NCBI RefSeq assembly: GCF_001652275.1
Contig: NZ_LVZK01000003.1
Span: forward strand, 1-64,000
Length of the DNA: 64,000 nucleotides
Direction: 5' to 3'
Source of the DNA: Peptidiphaga gingivicola
Lineage (GTDB): Bacteria > Actinomycetota > Actinomycetes > Actinomycetales > Actinomycetaceae
The position numbers and the translations under genes were made by a program. The notes under the pieces were generated by a model. The model was not told where the DNA came from, searched no databases, and was given only the letters and a program-made list of their open reading frames with translations. Below are positions 53,161 through 62,860 of this stretch, piece after piece. Position 1 is the first letter of the stretch. Every line of letters starts with the position of its first letter.

Positions 53161-54459
53161 ATGAAAAAACTGGAGCTCTTGGGACTCGGGCCCGACGGCG
53201 AGACTCTCACGCTCAATGACGCCGAAGGCAATAGGTATATCCTACCCATCACCGACCTGTTGCGCGCAACGCTCAGACGCGATAAGCCCGTCGTCGAGAA
53301 CCCGTCCGAATCGAAACGGCAGATGACGCCGCGGGAAATCCAGTCCTATATACGCGAGGGGCTGTCCGTCGAGGACGTGTGCGAGCTTTCCGCGCTTCCC
53401 GCCTCCCGAGTCAACCCCCTCGCGTTTCCGATCGTCGCGGAACGCGAGTACACCGCCCAGCTTGCCCGGTCCTTCTCAATCGGCCACGACAGCGCCGGCC
53501 TGACGCTCGAGGAGCTCGTCGCATCGCGCCTCGTCGGCCGCGGCGTCAATCCAAACGACATCACCTGGGACTCCTTGCGCAAGAACGGCGAGCCTTGGAC
53601 GCTCGTCGCCGTCTTCGTCACGGGCGACCGCGAGCATCGCGCCACGTGGCACGTCGATCTGGAGCGGCGCCTCCTGGAGGCGCTCGACGACGAAGCCGCC
53701 TGGCTCTCGGAGACCCAGCTGCCGGCTTCGACAGGAACTTGGCGGGCCGTGAACACCCCGCCTGCGCCGGTGGATTTAGTTCAGAGCGAAAAAGGACATC
53801 GCCGCCACTCGCACAGAGCGGGCGGCGATGACCGAGAAAAGGCAGACGGGGGCGGCGGGAACGCTCCGGCCGAGGCGCCGGCGAACGCGCGAAAGGCGAA
53901 CGGCGACGCGGACGCGGCAGACGGTCGCGGCAAAGCCGATGAAAAGGGGCGAATCGAAGAGGTTCTCGCCTCCCTCGACACTCAAAGGGGCAGGGTCCGT
54001 CCGATGCCGAAGGTCGAGGAAGACCCCGACTACGACGGCGCTCACCCTCCGGCTTCCGCCCCGGAGACGGCCCGCGACGCGACGATTTTGAGCCTGCCCC
54101 GCCGTTCGACCGCCGATCGCGAACAAAATTCCGCGGCGAACGAACAACCCAAGCCCAACGAGCGGGCGGGCAGCGGCGCACGCCCGGACCGATGGGGCAA
54201 TGAACCCCCTCAGAAGGCGAAAGGCAAGCGTTCCCGAGGCAAAGAAGGCAAGGGCGGAAAGGGCGCATCGGCGGAGGCAGACGGCGCGGCCCGCGGCGGG
54301 CGCTCTCCCGAGGGAGAGAAGGGAGACTCGAAGGCCGAACAGGCCTCTCCGGACGCCTTCGCCCCGTCCGAACGGCGATCCGATCGCTCGAAAAAACGGC
54401 GAGGCTCGCGCCCGTCGATGCCCAGCTGGGACGAAATCGTCTTCGGGAAGAAAGACTAG
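53161..54459 (+). CDS. sepH: Septation protein SepH
   Basis: Actinobacterial cell-division protein that promotes FtsZ assembly (established for Streptomyces and Mycobacterium). The N-terminal DUF3071 domain (about 1-170) is well conserved: KKLELLGLGPDGETLTL, YILPITDLLRATLR, a helix-turn-helix MTPREIQSYIREGLSVEDVCELSAL and WTLVAVFVTG. The remaining 260 residues are a disordered, charged tail ending in KKRRGSRPSMPSWDEIVFG, a conserved C-terminal motif. The ATG has AGGGGA four bases upstream; a GTG eight codons earlier is less likely. The product has 432 residues. Confidence 0.92.
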   Translation: MKKLELLGLGPDGETLTLNDAEGNRYILPITDLLRATLRRDKPVVENPSESKRQMTPREIQSYIREGLSVEDVCELSALPASRVNPLAFPIVAEREYTAQLARSFSIGHDSAGLTLEELVASRLVGRGVNPNDITWDSLRKNGEPWTLVAVFVTGDREHRATWHVDLERRLLEALDDEAAWLSETQLPASTGTWRAVNTPPAPVDLVQSEKGHRRHSHRAGGDDREKADGGGGNAPAEAPANARKANGDADAADGRGKADEKGRIEEVLASLDTQRGRVRPMPKVEEDPDYDGAHPPASAPETARDATILSLPRRSTADREQNSAANEQPKPNERAGSGARPDRWGNEPPQKAKGKRSRGKEGKGGKGASAEADGAARGGRSPEGEKGDSKAEQASPDAFAPSERRSDRSKKRRGSRPSMPSWDEIVFGKKD

Positions 54460-54531
54460 ACGGTTCGAAGAAGGGCTAGACGATTCGCAAAGAACGGCCC
54501 GAAAGAAAAGGAACAGTCTGCAAGAACAAGG

Positions 54532-55164
54532 TTAGGGCTCGCCGAGGGGGAGCTGCTTCGCCGCACGGGCCGCGCTCGCGGTCATTCGCCTCATGTGGTG
54601 ATATCGGCACAGCACCTCGTAGCCCGCCTTTCCGGCGTCGGTGTCGCCGACGACGACCTGCTCCCCCTCCGTGACCATGGCGCCGTCGACGGTGCGCGCG
54701 TTGTGCGTGGCGTGTTTTCCGCACCAGCACAGCGCCCTGACCTGCAAAACCTCCACTCTGTCGGCAAGTTCGATCATGCGCGCGGATCCGGGAAACAGCC
54801 TCGTCATAAAATCCGACGTGATTCCGAAGCCGAAGACGTCGATTTCGATCTCGTCCACTATCCTCGCCAGCTGCTCGATCTGGGCCTCGGTGTAGAACTG
54901 GACCTCGTCGCAGATGAGAAAATCGACCTCCCGCCCGTCGGTCCGCTCCCTCGCCACGGCCTTCCAGAAATCGGTGCTCTCGTCCACCTCGAAAGCCCGC
55001 GACTCCAGGCCGATGCGCGAGGAGAGCCTGCCGGTTCCCGCCCTGTCGTTGCGGCTGTAGAGAAGGCCCCTCATGCCGCGTCGTTCGTGGTTGTACGCCG
55101 TCTGCAACGCCAAAGTGGACTTCCCGCAGTCCATCGTCCCCGAAAAGAAGACCAGCTCCGCCAT
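54532..55164 (-). CDS. tdk: Thymidine kinase (type II)
   Basis: Phosphorylates thymidine in salvage. The 210-residue product has Walker A GTMDCGKST, the lid region, and a zinc site built from CWCGKHATHNAR and CRYHH. Size and motifs match bacterial type II enzymes. The gene ends convergent to sepH and follows the phosphatase-type gene by 39 bases. Confidence 0.95.
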   Translation of the reverse strand: MAELVFFSGTMDCGKSTLALQTAYNHERRGMRGLLYSRNDRAGTGRLSSRIGLESRAFEVDESTDFWKAVARERTDGREVDFLICDEVQFYTEAQIEQLARIVDEIEIDVFGFGITSDFMTRLFPGSARMIELADRVEVLQVRALCWCGKHATHNARTVDGAMVTEGEQVVVGDTDAGKAGYEVLCRYHHMRRMTASAARAAKQLPLGEP

Positions 55165-55203
55165 CAGGCGGCTCCAGCAACAAACATCAAATGACCTCCA
55201 CTG

Positions 55204-56352
55204 TCAAACGACCTCCGCGATGAGAGGAACGAGCATTTCGACGGACGTGAGGGATCCGTGGACGCCGCGCATCGGCGGGCCCGTGCGCCCCCGAGAGTCG
55301 AAGACGGCGCAATCGCCGCGTTGGAAGGAGACGACGTCGCCCATGACGGAGCGGGCGAAATCTCCGACGGGGCCGAAGACTCCCGTTGCAACGGCTTCGT
55401 CGGCCGTCAGGACGAGCGCAGACTCGCCGAGCTCCTCCCTCCACCGCGCCACGAGGGCCTCCGGTTCCCGGGTGTACACCTGAACCGCGCGGTCCTCGCC
55501 CGCGACGAGGTCCGCCCCCTCGCGCAGCCGGGGAGAATCGGCGAGGTCGATCCTTGTGCCGACGTCGACCATTCCGTGGTCGGCGGTGATGACGATGAGC
55601 GTCCCGCGAGGGACGGAGCGGGCCAGGGAGGCGACGGCGGAGTCGAAGCTCTCCAGCTCGGCCACCCATTCACCGGACGTCCACCCCGCGGCGTGGCCCG
55701 CATGATCGATTTCGCCCCAGTAGAGGTAGACGCATTCGGCCCCGCGCCGCAAAGCCCTGGCGGCCGCATCGACCCGCTCGTCGAGGGTTTCGGCGGGCAC
55801 GGCCTCCGCGCCCCGGAGGGCGGCCAACGTCAGTCCCGAGCCGACAAAAGCGGAAGGCTGGACGACGCGGCAGGCCTGCGCGCGCGGACCCAGCCTTTCG
55901 AACAGCGTCGGCTGGCTCTGCCACGAAAGCGGGTCGAGCCCGGGGTCGTCCCATTTGATGAGGGAAAACGGCCTGCCGCTGGCCGGGGAACGCAGCGAAT
56001 ACCCCATCATCGCGGTCTTTCCCGGCGGCTCGCCCGTTCCCACCGCGGTTATGGCGGCGGCGGTAGTCGAAGGCGCCACGGTCGCAAGCGGCTCAAAATG
56101 GGTCATCGACCGAAGCGTGGGGGCGTGGCCGCCTCTGGCGTCGAGGTTCTCGGCGCCCAGCCCGTCGACCATGACGAAGCAGACGCGGTCGGCCTCGGGC
56201 AGCCCGAGCGCCGCTCTGTCGCGTTCGGAATCCGAGGCCGACGTCGCCGTCGCCAAGCCGACGGCGTCCATGGCGGCCGAAAGCGCCGCCCGAAGGCGCC
56301 GTTTTCCGGGGACTGGAAAATCATCGGCCAAGGGCCGGGCGGTTTGGCTCAC
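55204..56352 (-). CDS. Alkaline-phosphatase-superfamily phosphodiesterase
   Basis: A 382-residue nucleotide pyrophosphatase/phosphodiesterase-type enzyme. Metal-binding and catalytic parts are visible: FVMVDGLGAENL (Asp), APSTTAAAITAVGTG (the Thr nucleophile), EIDHAGHAAG, ITADHGMVDV and a final RGVHGSLTSVEM. The substrate is not known. The GTG start overlaps the DUF5998 stop by four bases (GTGA), so the two are coupled. Confidence 0.85.
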   Translation of the reverse strand: MSQTARPLADDFPVPGKRRLRAALSAAMDAVGLATATSASDSERDRAALGLPEADRVCFVMVDGLGAENLDARGGHAPTLRSMTHFEPLATVAPSTTAAAITAVGTGEPPGKTAMMGYSLRSPASGRPFSLIKWDDPGLDPLSWQSQPTLFERLGPRAQACRVVQPSAFVGSGLTLAALRGAEAVPAETLDERVDAAARALRRGAECVYLYWGEIDHAGHAAGWTSGEWVAELESFDSAVASLARSVPRGTLIVITADHGMVDVGTRIDLADSPRLREGADLVAGEDRAVQVYTREPEALVARWREELGESALVLTADEAVATGVFGPVGDFARSVMGDVVSFQRGDCAVFDSRGRTGPPMRGVHGSLTSVEMLVPLIAEVV

Positions 56353-56918
56353 CGGCCCGCCCCGACGAGGATTTCGTGGAGGCGGAGGATGAATTCGGCG
56401 CCCTTGGAGAAGACCGCGGCGTCGAGCGACGTGTCGACGAACACGTCGAGGTCCTCGGCCACCGCGTGGGCCATCGAGCCGTGGTCGAGGGTGCAGGACG
56501 GGTCCTCGCATCCCGCCGGAAAGCTGTCGATCAGCCAGGACCCTCCCCAGACTGCGTGGACGCCGATGGCCGAAAGCTCGCCCGCATGCGGCCCCTGAAG
56601 GCTGCGCCGCCGCAGGAGCTGGACGTCGCGGAGCATCGACAAGGGCAGGGTGCGCACGCTCGTCAACAGTTCGCCTTCCGGCGCGAACTCGTAGGAGACG
56701 TCGGAGGAAATCACGTGCAGCGAGGAGTCCGTCACGGCGTAGCATGTGACGGACTCGTAGACGGAGTCGCTGTCGAAAAGGGTTTGGGGACGCACGAAAT
56801 ACGCCAAGATTTCGGGATCGGATTTCAACGCCGCCGCGACGTCTCGAGCCACAGGGGCGTCGCCGTCGTCCAATTCGTTGAGTTCCGATATGAAATCCTC
56901 GTAACGATTAGCGTTCAC
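56349..56918 (-). CDS. DUF5998 protein
   Basis: A 189-residue actinobacterial protein of unknown function, containing YVRPQTLF-like and DPSCTLDHGSM motifs and ending in AAEFILRLHEIL-like sequence. It is coupled to the phosphodiesterase gene by a start/stop overlap. The start ATG is followed by NANRYEDFI. Confidence 0.8.
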   Translation of the reverse strand: MNANRYEDFISELNELDDGDAPVARDVAAALKSDPEILAYFVRPQTLFDSDSVYESVTCYAVTDSSLHVISSDVSYEFAPEGELLTSVRTLPLSMLRDVQLLRRRSLQGPHAGELSAIGVHAVWGGSWLIDSFPAGCEDPSCTLDHGSMAHAVAEDLDVFVDTSLDAAVFSKGAEFILRLHEILVGAGR

Positions 56919-57053
56919 TCGCCGATTGTCTCATTTTGATCGATCCCACGCACGCACGGCCTGCCCGGCGGACCCTCGCGAGGCGGCCGGGCGTCGCCAA
57001 TATCACCTTGAATGACGGGCGGGAAACCGGGAACAAGGGGAATACTTGTTCGC

Positions 57054-59471
57054 ATGCCAAAGATTAGCGAGCCGTCTGCGGAGAAGGTCATAGACATCGA
57101 CGTCACGCAGGAGATGCGCACGTCCTTCCTCGAGTATTCGTACTCCGTGATTTACGCGCGGGCCCTCCCCGACGCCAGAGACGGGCTCAAACCCGTTCAA
57201 CGGCGCATACTCTTCCAAATGGGACAGATGGGGCTTCGCCCCGACCGCGGCCACGTCAAATCCTCCAGGGTCGTGGGGGACGTCATGGGCAGGCTCCATC
57301 CGCACGGCGACGTCGCCATCTACGACGCGATGGTCAGGCTGGCCCAGCCGTTCACGCTCAGGCTGCCGATGATCGACGGGCACGGCAATTTCGGTTCGCT
57401 CGACGACGGGCCGGCGGCGCCCCGATACACGGAGGTGCGCATGGCGCCCGCTGCCATGGCGATGATTTCCTCGCTCGACGAGGACACCGTCGACATGGCG
57501 CCCAATTACGACAACACCCTCGAGCAGCCCGAGGTGCTTCCCGCCGCCATCCCGAACCTCCTGGTCAACGGGTCCTCGGGGATCGCCGTCGGAATGGCGA
57601 CGAGCATGCCGCCCCACAACCTCGTGGAGGTGATCGCCGCGGCCCGCTGCCTCCTCGCCAATCCCGAGGCGGACCTGGAGGAGATCATGCGGTTCGTGCC
57701 CGGGCCCGACCTTCCCGAGGGCGGGAAGATCGTGGGGCTGGAGGGCATCCGCGAGGCCTACGCCTCCGGCCGGGGAATCTTCAAAACCCGCGCCACGGCG
57801 CACATCGAGAACGTCACGGCGAGGAAGAAGGGAATCGTCTTCACCGAGCTCCCCTACCTCGTGGGGCCGGAGAAGGTCATCGAGAAGCTCAAGGACGCGA
57901 TCAACGCCAAGAAGGTCCAGGGCGTGACGGGCATCCAGAATCTGACCGACCGCCATCACGGGATGCGTTTGGTGGTCGAGGTCAAGAACGGCTTCAACCC
58001 CGAGGCCGTCCTGCTTCAGCTTTACCGGCACACGCCGCTGGAGGATTCCTTCGGCATCAACAACGTGGCGCTCGTCGGCGGCCAGCCGCAGACCCTCGGG
58101 CTGATCGAGCTGCTGCGCGTCTTCCTCGACCACCGCCTCGACGTGACCAGGCGCCGCTCGCGCTTCAGACTCGACAAAGCCTCCCGCGAGCTTCACCTCG
58201 TGGACGGCCTGCTGGTGGCAGTCGTCAACATCGACGAGGTCATCGCGCTCATCCGCTCCTCCGACGACGCCGCGACGGCGCGCACGCGCCTCATGCAGGT
58301 CTTCGACCTGACCGAGCCCCAAGCCGAGTACATTCTGGAGCTTCGGCTGCGCCGCCTGACGAAGTACTCGGTGATCGAGCTCGAGCAACGCCGAAGCGAA
58401 CTCCTGGAGGCCATCGCCGACCTCGAGGACGTCCTCAATTCGCCCGAGCGCCTGCGTGACCTCGTCTCGGCCGAGCTGGACGAGGTCGCCCGGGCCCACG
58501 GCACCCCCCGCAGGACGGTCCTCCTCGAATCCGACGGCGCCACGGAGGCGGGAAGCTCGGCCGCCCTCCCGCTCGAGGTGGCCGACGACCCCTGCTTCGT
58601 CCTTCTGTCGGGAACCGGCCTGGTGGCGCGGACCGCGGATTCCTCGCCGCCGGCCAGGGAGGGCGAGCGCGGGCCTCACGACGCGATCCTCGCGTCCGTC
58701 CCAGCCACCGCGCGCGGGCAGATCGGCGTCGTGACGTCGGCGGGCCGGGCGGTTCGGCTCGACGTCCTCGACGTTCCCGTCGCGCCCGACGCCCCCTCCC
58801 TCGCCGCCGGAGCGCGGCTGCGCGAGCTTGTCTCCCTCGCCGAGGGCGAGCGCGCCGTCGGCCTCATCGACCTTTCCGAGGCGGCCGCCCCGCCTGTTCT
58901 CGCCACCGAGCGCGGCAGGATCAAGAGGGTCGGCGCGGGCCACCCCGGCAAGGATTCGTGGGAGCTCATCGGGCTAGAAAAGGGCGATTCGGTGATCGGG
59001 TGCGGGCATTGCGCGGACGCGGACCAGATCGTCCTCGTCTCTTCCGACGCCCATCTGCTTCGCTTCGACGGCTCGTCCGTGCGCCCTCAGGGCCGGACCG
59101 GGCGCGGCGTCGCGGGAATCCGCCTGGGAGCAGAGGCGAAGGTCATCGCCCTGGGCGTCGTTCCGGGCGACGACGTCGGCGGAACCCTCGTCGCAACCGT
59201 CTCGGGAAGCCGCGACGCGCTCGAGGGAACCGTGGCGGGAAACGCGAAGGTCACGCCGCTCGACCGGTTCCCGGCAAAGGGCCGCGGAACCGGCGGAGTC
59301 AGGGCCCAACGGTTCCTGCGCGGCGAGGACTGCCTGCAGCTCGCGGCCGTGGGACAGGCGCCGCTTCACGCCGTCGGCGCGGGCGGCCAGCCGATCGGCC
59401 TGCCCGAGACGGACGAAAGGCGGGACGGCTCTGGCCAGCCCCTGGCCGCGCCCGTCGCGGCCATCGGCTGA
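57054..59471 (+). CDS. parC: DNA topoisomerase IV subunit A (ParC-like)
   Basis: Cleavage subunit of topoisomerase IV, decatenating chromosomes with ParE. The 805-residue product shows YSVIYARALPDARDGLKPVQRR, the region HPHGDVAIYDAMVRLAQPF (82-100) and catalytic Tyr125 in AAPRYTEVRM. The coiled-coil tower follows and then the beta-pinwheel C-terminal domain with repeats such as GRGVAGIRLG. The position equal to GyrA Ser83 is Val87. The ATG at 57054 fits the family; an earlier ATG lacks support. Topoisomerase IV genes beside SepH/Tdk are usual in this group. Confidence 0.92.
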   Translation: MPKISEPSAEKVIDIDVTQEMRTSFLEYSYSVIYARALPDARDGLKPVQRRILFQMGQMGLRPDRGHVKSSRVVGDVMGRLHPHGDVAIYDAMVRLAQPFTLRLPMIDGHGNFGSLDDGPAAPRYTEVRMAPAAMAMISSLDEDTVDMAPNYDNTLEQPEVLPAAIPNLLVNGSSGIAVGMATSMPPHNLVEVIAAARCLLANPEADLEEIMRFVPGPDLPEGGKIVGLEGIREAYASGRGIFKTRATAHIENVTARKKGIVFTELPYLVGPEKVIEKLKDAINAKKVQGVTGIQNLTDRHHGMRLVVEVKNGFNPEAVLLQLYRHTPLEDSFGINNVALVGGQPQTLGLIELLRVFLDHRLDVTRRRSRFRLDKASRELHLVDGLLVAVVNIDEVIALIRSSDDAATARTRLMQVFDLTEPQAEYILELRLRRLTKYSVIELEQRRSELLEAIADLEDVLNSPERLRDLVSAELDEVARAHGTPRRTVLLESDGATEAGSSAALPLEVADDPCFVLLSGTGLVARTADSSPPAREGERGPHDAILASVPATARGQIGVVTSAGRAVRLDVLDVPVAPDAPSLAAGARLRELVSLAEGERAVGLIDLSEAAAPPVLATERGRIKRVGAGHPGKDSWELIGLEKGDSVIGCGHCADADQIVLVSSDAHLLRFDGSSVRPQGRTGRGVAGIRLGAEAKVIALGVVPGDDVGGTLVATVSGSRDALEGTVAGNAKVTPLDRFPAKGRGTGGVRAQRFLRGEDCLQLAAVGQAPLHAVGAGGQPIGLPETDERRDGSGQPLAAPVAAIG

Positions 59472-59553
59472 GTGCGCCCGGTCGCAGTTCAGACCCCGTG
59501 CAAACCCCGTGCAGTCAGCGCGCACTCAAGCCAAGGAAGCGCATCCGTGAATC

Positions 59554-59641
59554 GGGCGCGCCGCCGCGCGCGGAATCGAGCGCGAGAGGCTTTCGATGCG
59601 TCGCCCGGAGCGTGGCGCGCCGCCGCGCGCGCGGAATCGAG
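59554..59641. repeat. Direct repeats after parC
   Basis: GGCGCGCCGCCGCGCGC followed by GGAATCGAG occurs at 59554-59580 and again at 59614-59641 with two extra bases. Both copies lie in the 187-base convergent gap between parC and the GNAT gene. A shorter tandem pair (CCCCGTGCA) lies just before. Confidence 0.5.
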
Positions 59642-59658
59642 GCGGCCAACAAGGACGC

Positions 59659-60564
59659 TCAGAAACGGTTGACGTATACGCGGGTGACGCCCATGCGTTC
59701 GAAGCCCCGGTCGAGGAAGGTGCTCAGCAGGTAGTCCCCCTCGGGAACGTCTACGCCTACGTATGAGACGCCGACTTCTTTGACCGCGTCGATCGTTTGG
59801 CGGAGCAGCACGGAAACCAGGTTGATCCCCCGATGCTCCTCGCCGAGGACCACTTCGGCTAGGTAGCCCTCGGACCATCCGAGGGCCTCCCATTCTTCGT
59901 CGTAGCGTTCGCACACCACATAGGCGGCGACCCTCGGGCGGTCTCCGCGCACGTCGAGCGCGACGAAGCTCCACGTTCGGTCGATGGCTGCGTGTTCGGC
60001 CTGCCAATCCCCGCGCGCCGAGGGCTCCCCGCCGGACTTCGTCTGCACGGCGTTGTAGAAGCGCAGGACGTCCTCGTCGAGATCCTCCGTCAGGGGGACG
60101 ATCTTCATGTGCGGGGGAACGTCGAAACGCGGAAAGCTCGCCACGCTCTTGCGCAATTGCACGTACTCGTGCGAAAGCTCGAAGCCCTCGCGCGCCAAGA
60201 GCTCGGCAAGCCCGGCGTTGGCCCCGTCGACGTGGACGATCGCGCTGCTGCCGCCGATGGCGCGCGCGGACTTGACCTGTTCGGCCGCGAGCAGCTTTCC
60301 AATCCCCTCGCCGCGGGCGTCCGGGTGGACGCCGCCGAAAAGACGCACTTCGCCCCCGCTGCGCACGATTCGGGCCATCCCGACGGCCAGAAGGCTCGAA
60401 TCGGAGGCGCGAACGCCGATGGCGCGCCACGCCAAAGCGGGATCGAAGAACCTCTCGATCTCTTCCAAGCTGGTGCGCAGCGGGCTGTCGTCGGCCGCTT
60501 CGATGGCGCCGACGACAGCATAGATTTCGCCCGCGTCTGCGGGCCCTAACTCAACCCACCCCAT
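59659..60564 (-). CDS. Tandem GNAT acetyltransferase-like protein
   Basis: A 301-residue protein with two GNAT domains. The first contains the acetyl-CoA loop in VHPDARGEGIGKLL. The second contains VVLGEEHRGINLVSVLLRQ, a degenerate form of the Q/RxxGxG/A loop. The plan is that of MshD-like tandem acetyltransferases, but no mycothiol genes are beside it, so the substrate is not assigned. A TTG nine bases earlier could also start it. It lies 11 bases after parE and is probably co-transcribed with it. Confidence 0.8.
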   Translation of the reverse strand: MGWVELGPADAGEIYAVVGAIEAADDSPLRTSLEEIERFFDPALAWRAIGVRASDSSLLAVGMARIVRSGGEVRLFGGVHPDARGEGIGKLLAAEQVKSARAIGGSSAIVHVDGANAGLAELLAREGFELSHEYVQLRKSVASFPRFDVPPHMKIVPLTEDLDEDVLRFYNAVQTKSGGEPSARGDWQAEHAAIDRTWSFVALDVRGDRPRVAAYVVCERYDEEWEALGWSEGYLAEVVLGEEHRGINLVSVLLRQTIDAVKEVGVSYVGVDVPEGDYLLSTFLDRGFERMGVTRVYVNRF

Positions 60565-60575
60565 CTTTGGCAATT

Positions 60576-62741
60576 TTAGGCGTCGATCCGATCGCGGTCC
60601 ACAGCCGCAGCCCCCTCGACGATGAATTCCCTGCGCGGAGCGACGTCGTTGCCCATGAGCAGCTCGAAGACGGTCTCAGCCTCCATAAGCGCCCGTTCGT
60701 CCTCCATGCGGATCCGCCGCAAGGTTCGACGCGAAGGGTCCATCGTCGTCTCCGCGAGCTGGTGGGCGTCCATCTCGCCGAGGCCCTTGTATCGCTGAAT
60801 GGGCTCGCGGTAGCTCTTGCCCGCGCGCTCGAGCTTGCGAAGCTCGGCGTGGAGCTGGTCCTCCGAGTACGTGTATATGTAGCTCTTCTTGCCGCCTTTG
60901 CCGCCGGAAACTTCGATTCTGTGAAGCGGGGGCACCGCGGCGTAGACTCGCCCCTCCTGAACGAGCGGGCGCATGTAGCGGAAGAAGAGGGTGAGCAGAA
61001 GGGTGCGAATGTGGGCGCCGTCGACGTCGGCGTCTGTCATCATAATGACCTTGCCGTAGCGCGCCGCGGGAAGGTCGAAGGTCCGCCCGCTTCCCGCCCC
61101 GACCACCTGGATGATCTCGGAGACCTCTTTGTTTTTGAGGATGTCCGCCGTCGAAGCCTTTTGGACGTTGAGGATTTTGCCGCGGATGGGAAAAAGGGCC
61201 TGGAATTCGCTCGACCGCGCGAGCTTGGCGGTTCCCAGGGCTGAATCCCCCTCGACGATGAAAAGCTCGGTCTCGGCCACATCCTCGCTCCGGCAGTCGG
61301 CCAGCTTCGCCGGAAGGCTCGAGGCTTCGAGGGCGTTCTTGCGCCGAGAGATCTCCTTGTGCATGCGCGCTGTCACGCGGGCGCGCATCTCCGCCACGAC
61401 CTTCTCCAGCAGCCTGGACGTCTCCGTCTTCTGGTCGCGCTTGGACGATCCGAGGATCGCGCCCAGCTCCCTCTCGACCACGCCGGAGACGATCCCGCGA
61501 ACGGCGGACGTGCCGAGGATCTCCTTGGTCTGCCCCTCGAATTGCGGCTCGGGCAGGCGCACGGTCACCACGGCTGTCAGGCCGGCCAGGACGTCGTCCT
61601 TCTCGATCCTCGGGTCTTTCGCGCTCATCTTCAGGCGCCGAGAATTCGATTCGACGAGCGAGCGCACGACTTTCATGAGCCCCTGCTCGAATCCGCTCTG
61701 GTGCGTTCCCCCTCCCGGAGTGCGAATGATGTTGACGAAAGACTCCACTCGCGTCTCGTAGTCCTTGCCCCAGCGCAGCGCGACGTCGACGGCGACGGCT
61801 CGCTCAACCTCGCGGCTGACGAGGTGGCCCGATTCGGCGTCGAGAACGGGGACCTTCTCGGCGAACGTCCCCTCGCCGGTCAGGCGCATCGTCGCCGTGA
61901 CCGCGGAGTCGGGCGCGAGGAAATCGACGAAGTCCACGGTCCCGCCGTCGAAGCGGAAGGTTTCCGTGCGAGGGCCCTCGTGCGGGGCCTGCCCTTCGTC
62001 GCCTTCCCCTTCGGCATTTTCCCCTGCAGTGCCCTCCCTCTCGTCGACGAGGGAGATGGTCAGGCCGGGCACGAGGAAGGCCGTCTGGCGGGCCCTTTCG
62101 ACGAGCTCTTCATAGGAGAAGGCCGCCGAGGCGAGGAAGATCTCGGGATCGGCCCAGTAGCGCACCCGCGTGCCGGATTTGTTCTTGGCGACTTTGCCGA
62201 CGACGTCGAGCACCGAGGACTCGGTGAACGCCGAAAAGGGGGCGCGGGGGTCGGGGCCGGATGCGCCGTCGGAGAAGCGCCCCGGCTCCCCCCTGTGGAA
62301 CTGCATCTGGTAGGTCTTCCCGCCGCGATCGACCTGGACGTCCATGCGTTCGGACAGGGCGTTGACCACGGAGGCCCCGACGCCGTGCAGACCGCCGGAG
62401 GAACCGTAGGACCCTCCGCCGAACTTCCCTCCGGCGTGCAGCTTGGTGTAGACGACTTCGACGCCTGAGAGCCCCACGCCCGGAACCTCGTCCACGGGGA
62501 CGCCGCGGCCGTTGTCCCGCACCTCGACCGATCCATCGGCGTAGAGGCGGACCTCGACGGCGTCCGCGTGGCCTTCCAGCGCCTCGTCGACGGCGTTGTC
62601 TATGATCTCCCACAGGCAATGCATGAGGCCGCGCGAGTCGGTGGACCCGATATACATTCCGGGTCGCTTGCGGACCGCCTCGAGGCCTTCGAGGACCTGA
62701 AGGTGCCTCGCGGTGTAGCTTTCGTTAGACGTCACTCGCAC
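60576..62741 (-). CDS. parE: DNA topoisomerase IV subunit B (ParE-like)
   Basis: ATPase subunit of topoisomerase IV. The 721-residue product has the GHKL ATPase signatures (IIDNAVDEA, DNGRGVPVDE, GGLHGVGASVVNALS), the Toprim domain with VEGDSALGTAKLARS and MTDADVDGAHIRTLLL, and a C-terminal RYKGLGEMDAHQL. The EGDSALGTAK form is typical of ParE rather than GyrB. The start is GTG; a second GTG two codons later is possible. The GNAT gene follows directly. Confidence 0.92.
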   Translation of the reverse strand: MRVTSNESYTARHLQVLEGLEAVRKRPGMYIGSTDSRGLMHCLWEIIDNAVDEALEGHADAVEVRLYADGSVEVRDNGRGVPVDEVPGVGLSGVEVVYTKLHAGGKFGGGSYGSSGGLHGVGASVVNALSERMDVQVDRGGKTYQMQFHRGEPGRFSDGASGPDPRAPFSAFTESSVLDVVGKVAKNKSGTRVRYWADPEIFLASAAFSYEELVERARQTAFLVPGLTISLVDEREGTAGENAEGEGDEGQAPHEGPRTETFRFDGGTVDFVDFLAPDSAVTATMRLTGEGTFAEKVPVLDAESGHLVSREVERAVAVDVALRWGKDYETRVESFVNIIRTPGGGTHQSGFEQGLMKVVRSLVESNSRRLKMSAKDPRIEKDDVLAGLTAVVTVRLPEPQFEGQTKEILGTSAVRGIVSGVVERELGAILGSSKRDQKTETSRLLEKVVAEMRARVTARMHKEISRRKNALEASSLPAKLADCRSEDVAETELFIVEGDSALGTAKLARSSEFQALFPIRGKILNVQKASTADILKNKEVSEIIQVVGAGSGRTFDLPAARYGKVIMMTDADVDGAHIRTLLLTLFFRYMRPLVQEGRVYAAVPPLHRIEVSGGKGGKKSYIYTYSEDQLHAELRKLERAGKSYREPIQRYKGLGEMDAHQLAETTMDPSRRTLRRIRMEDERALMEAETVFELLMGNDVAPRREFIVEGAAAVDRDRIDA

Positions 62742-62860
62742 ATCGTACTCACACGCGCCCCTTTTCAGGCATCGGCTCGCACAATCGGGCGAATCTCACT
62801 TTCGCACTTTTATTCGACAGCGAACGCCGCCGCCAGCCGATGGGCTCGTTTTAGCCTGCC

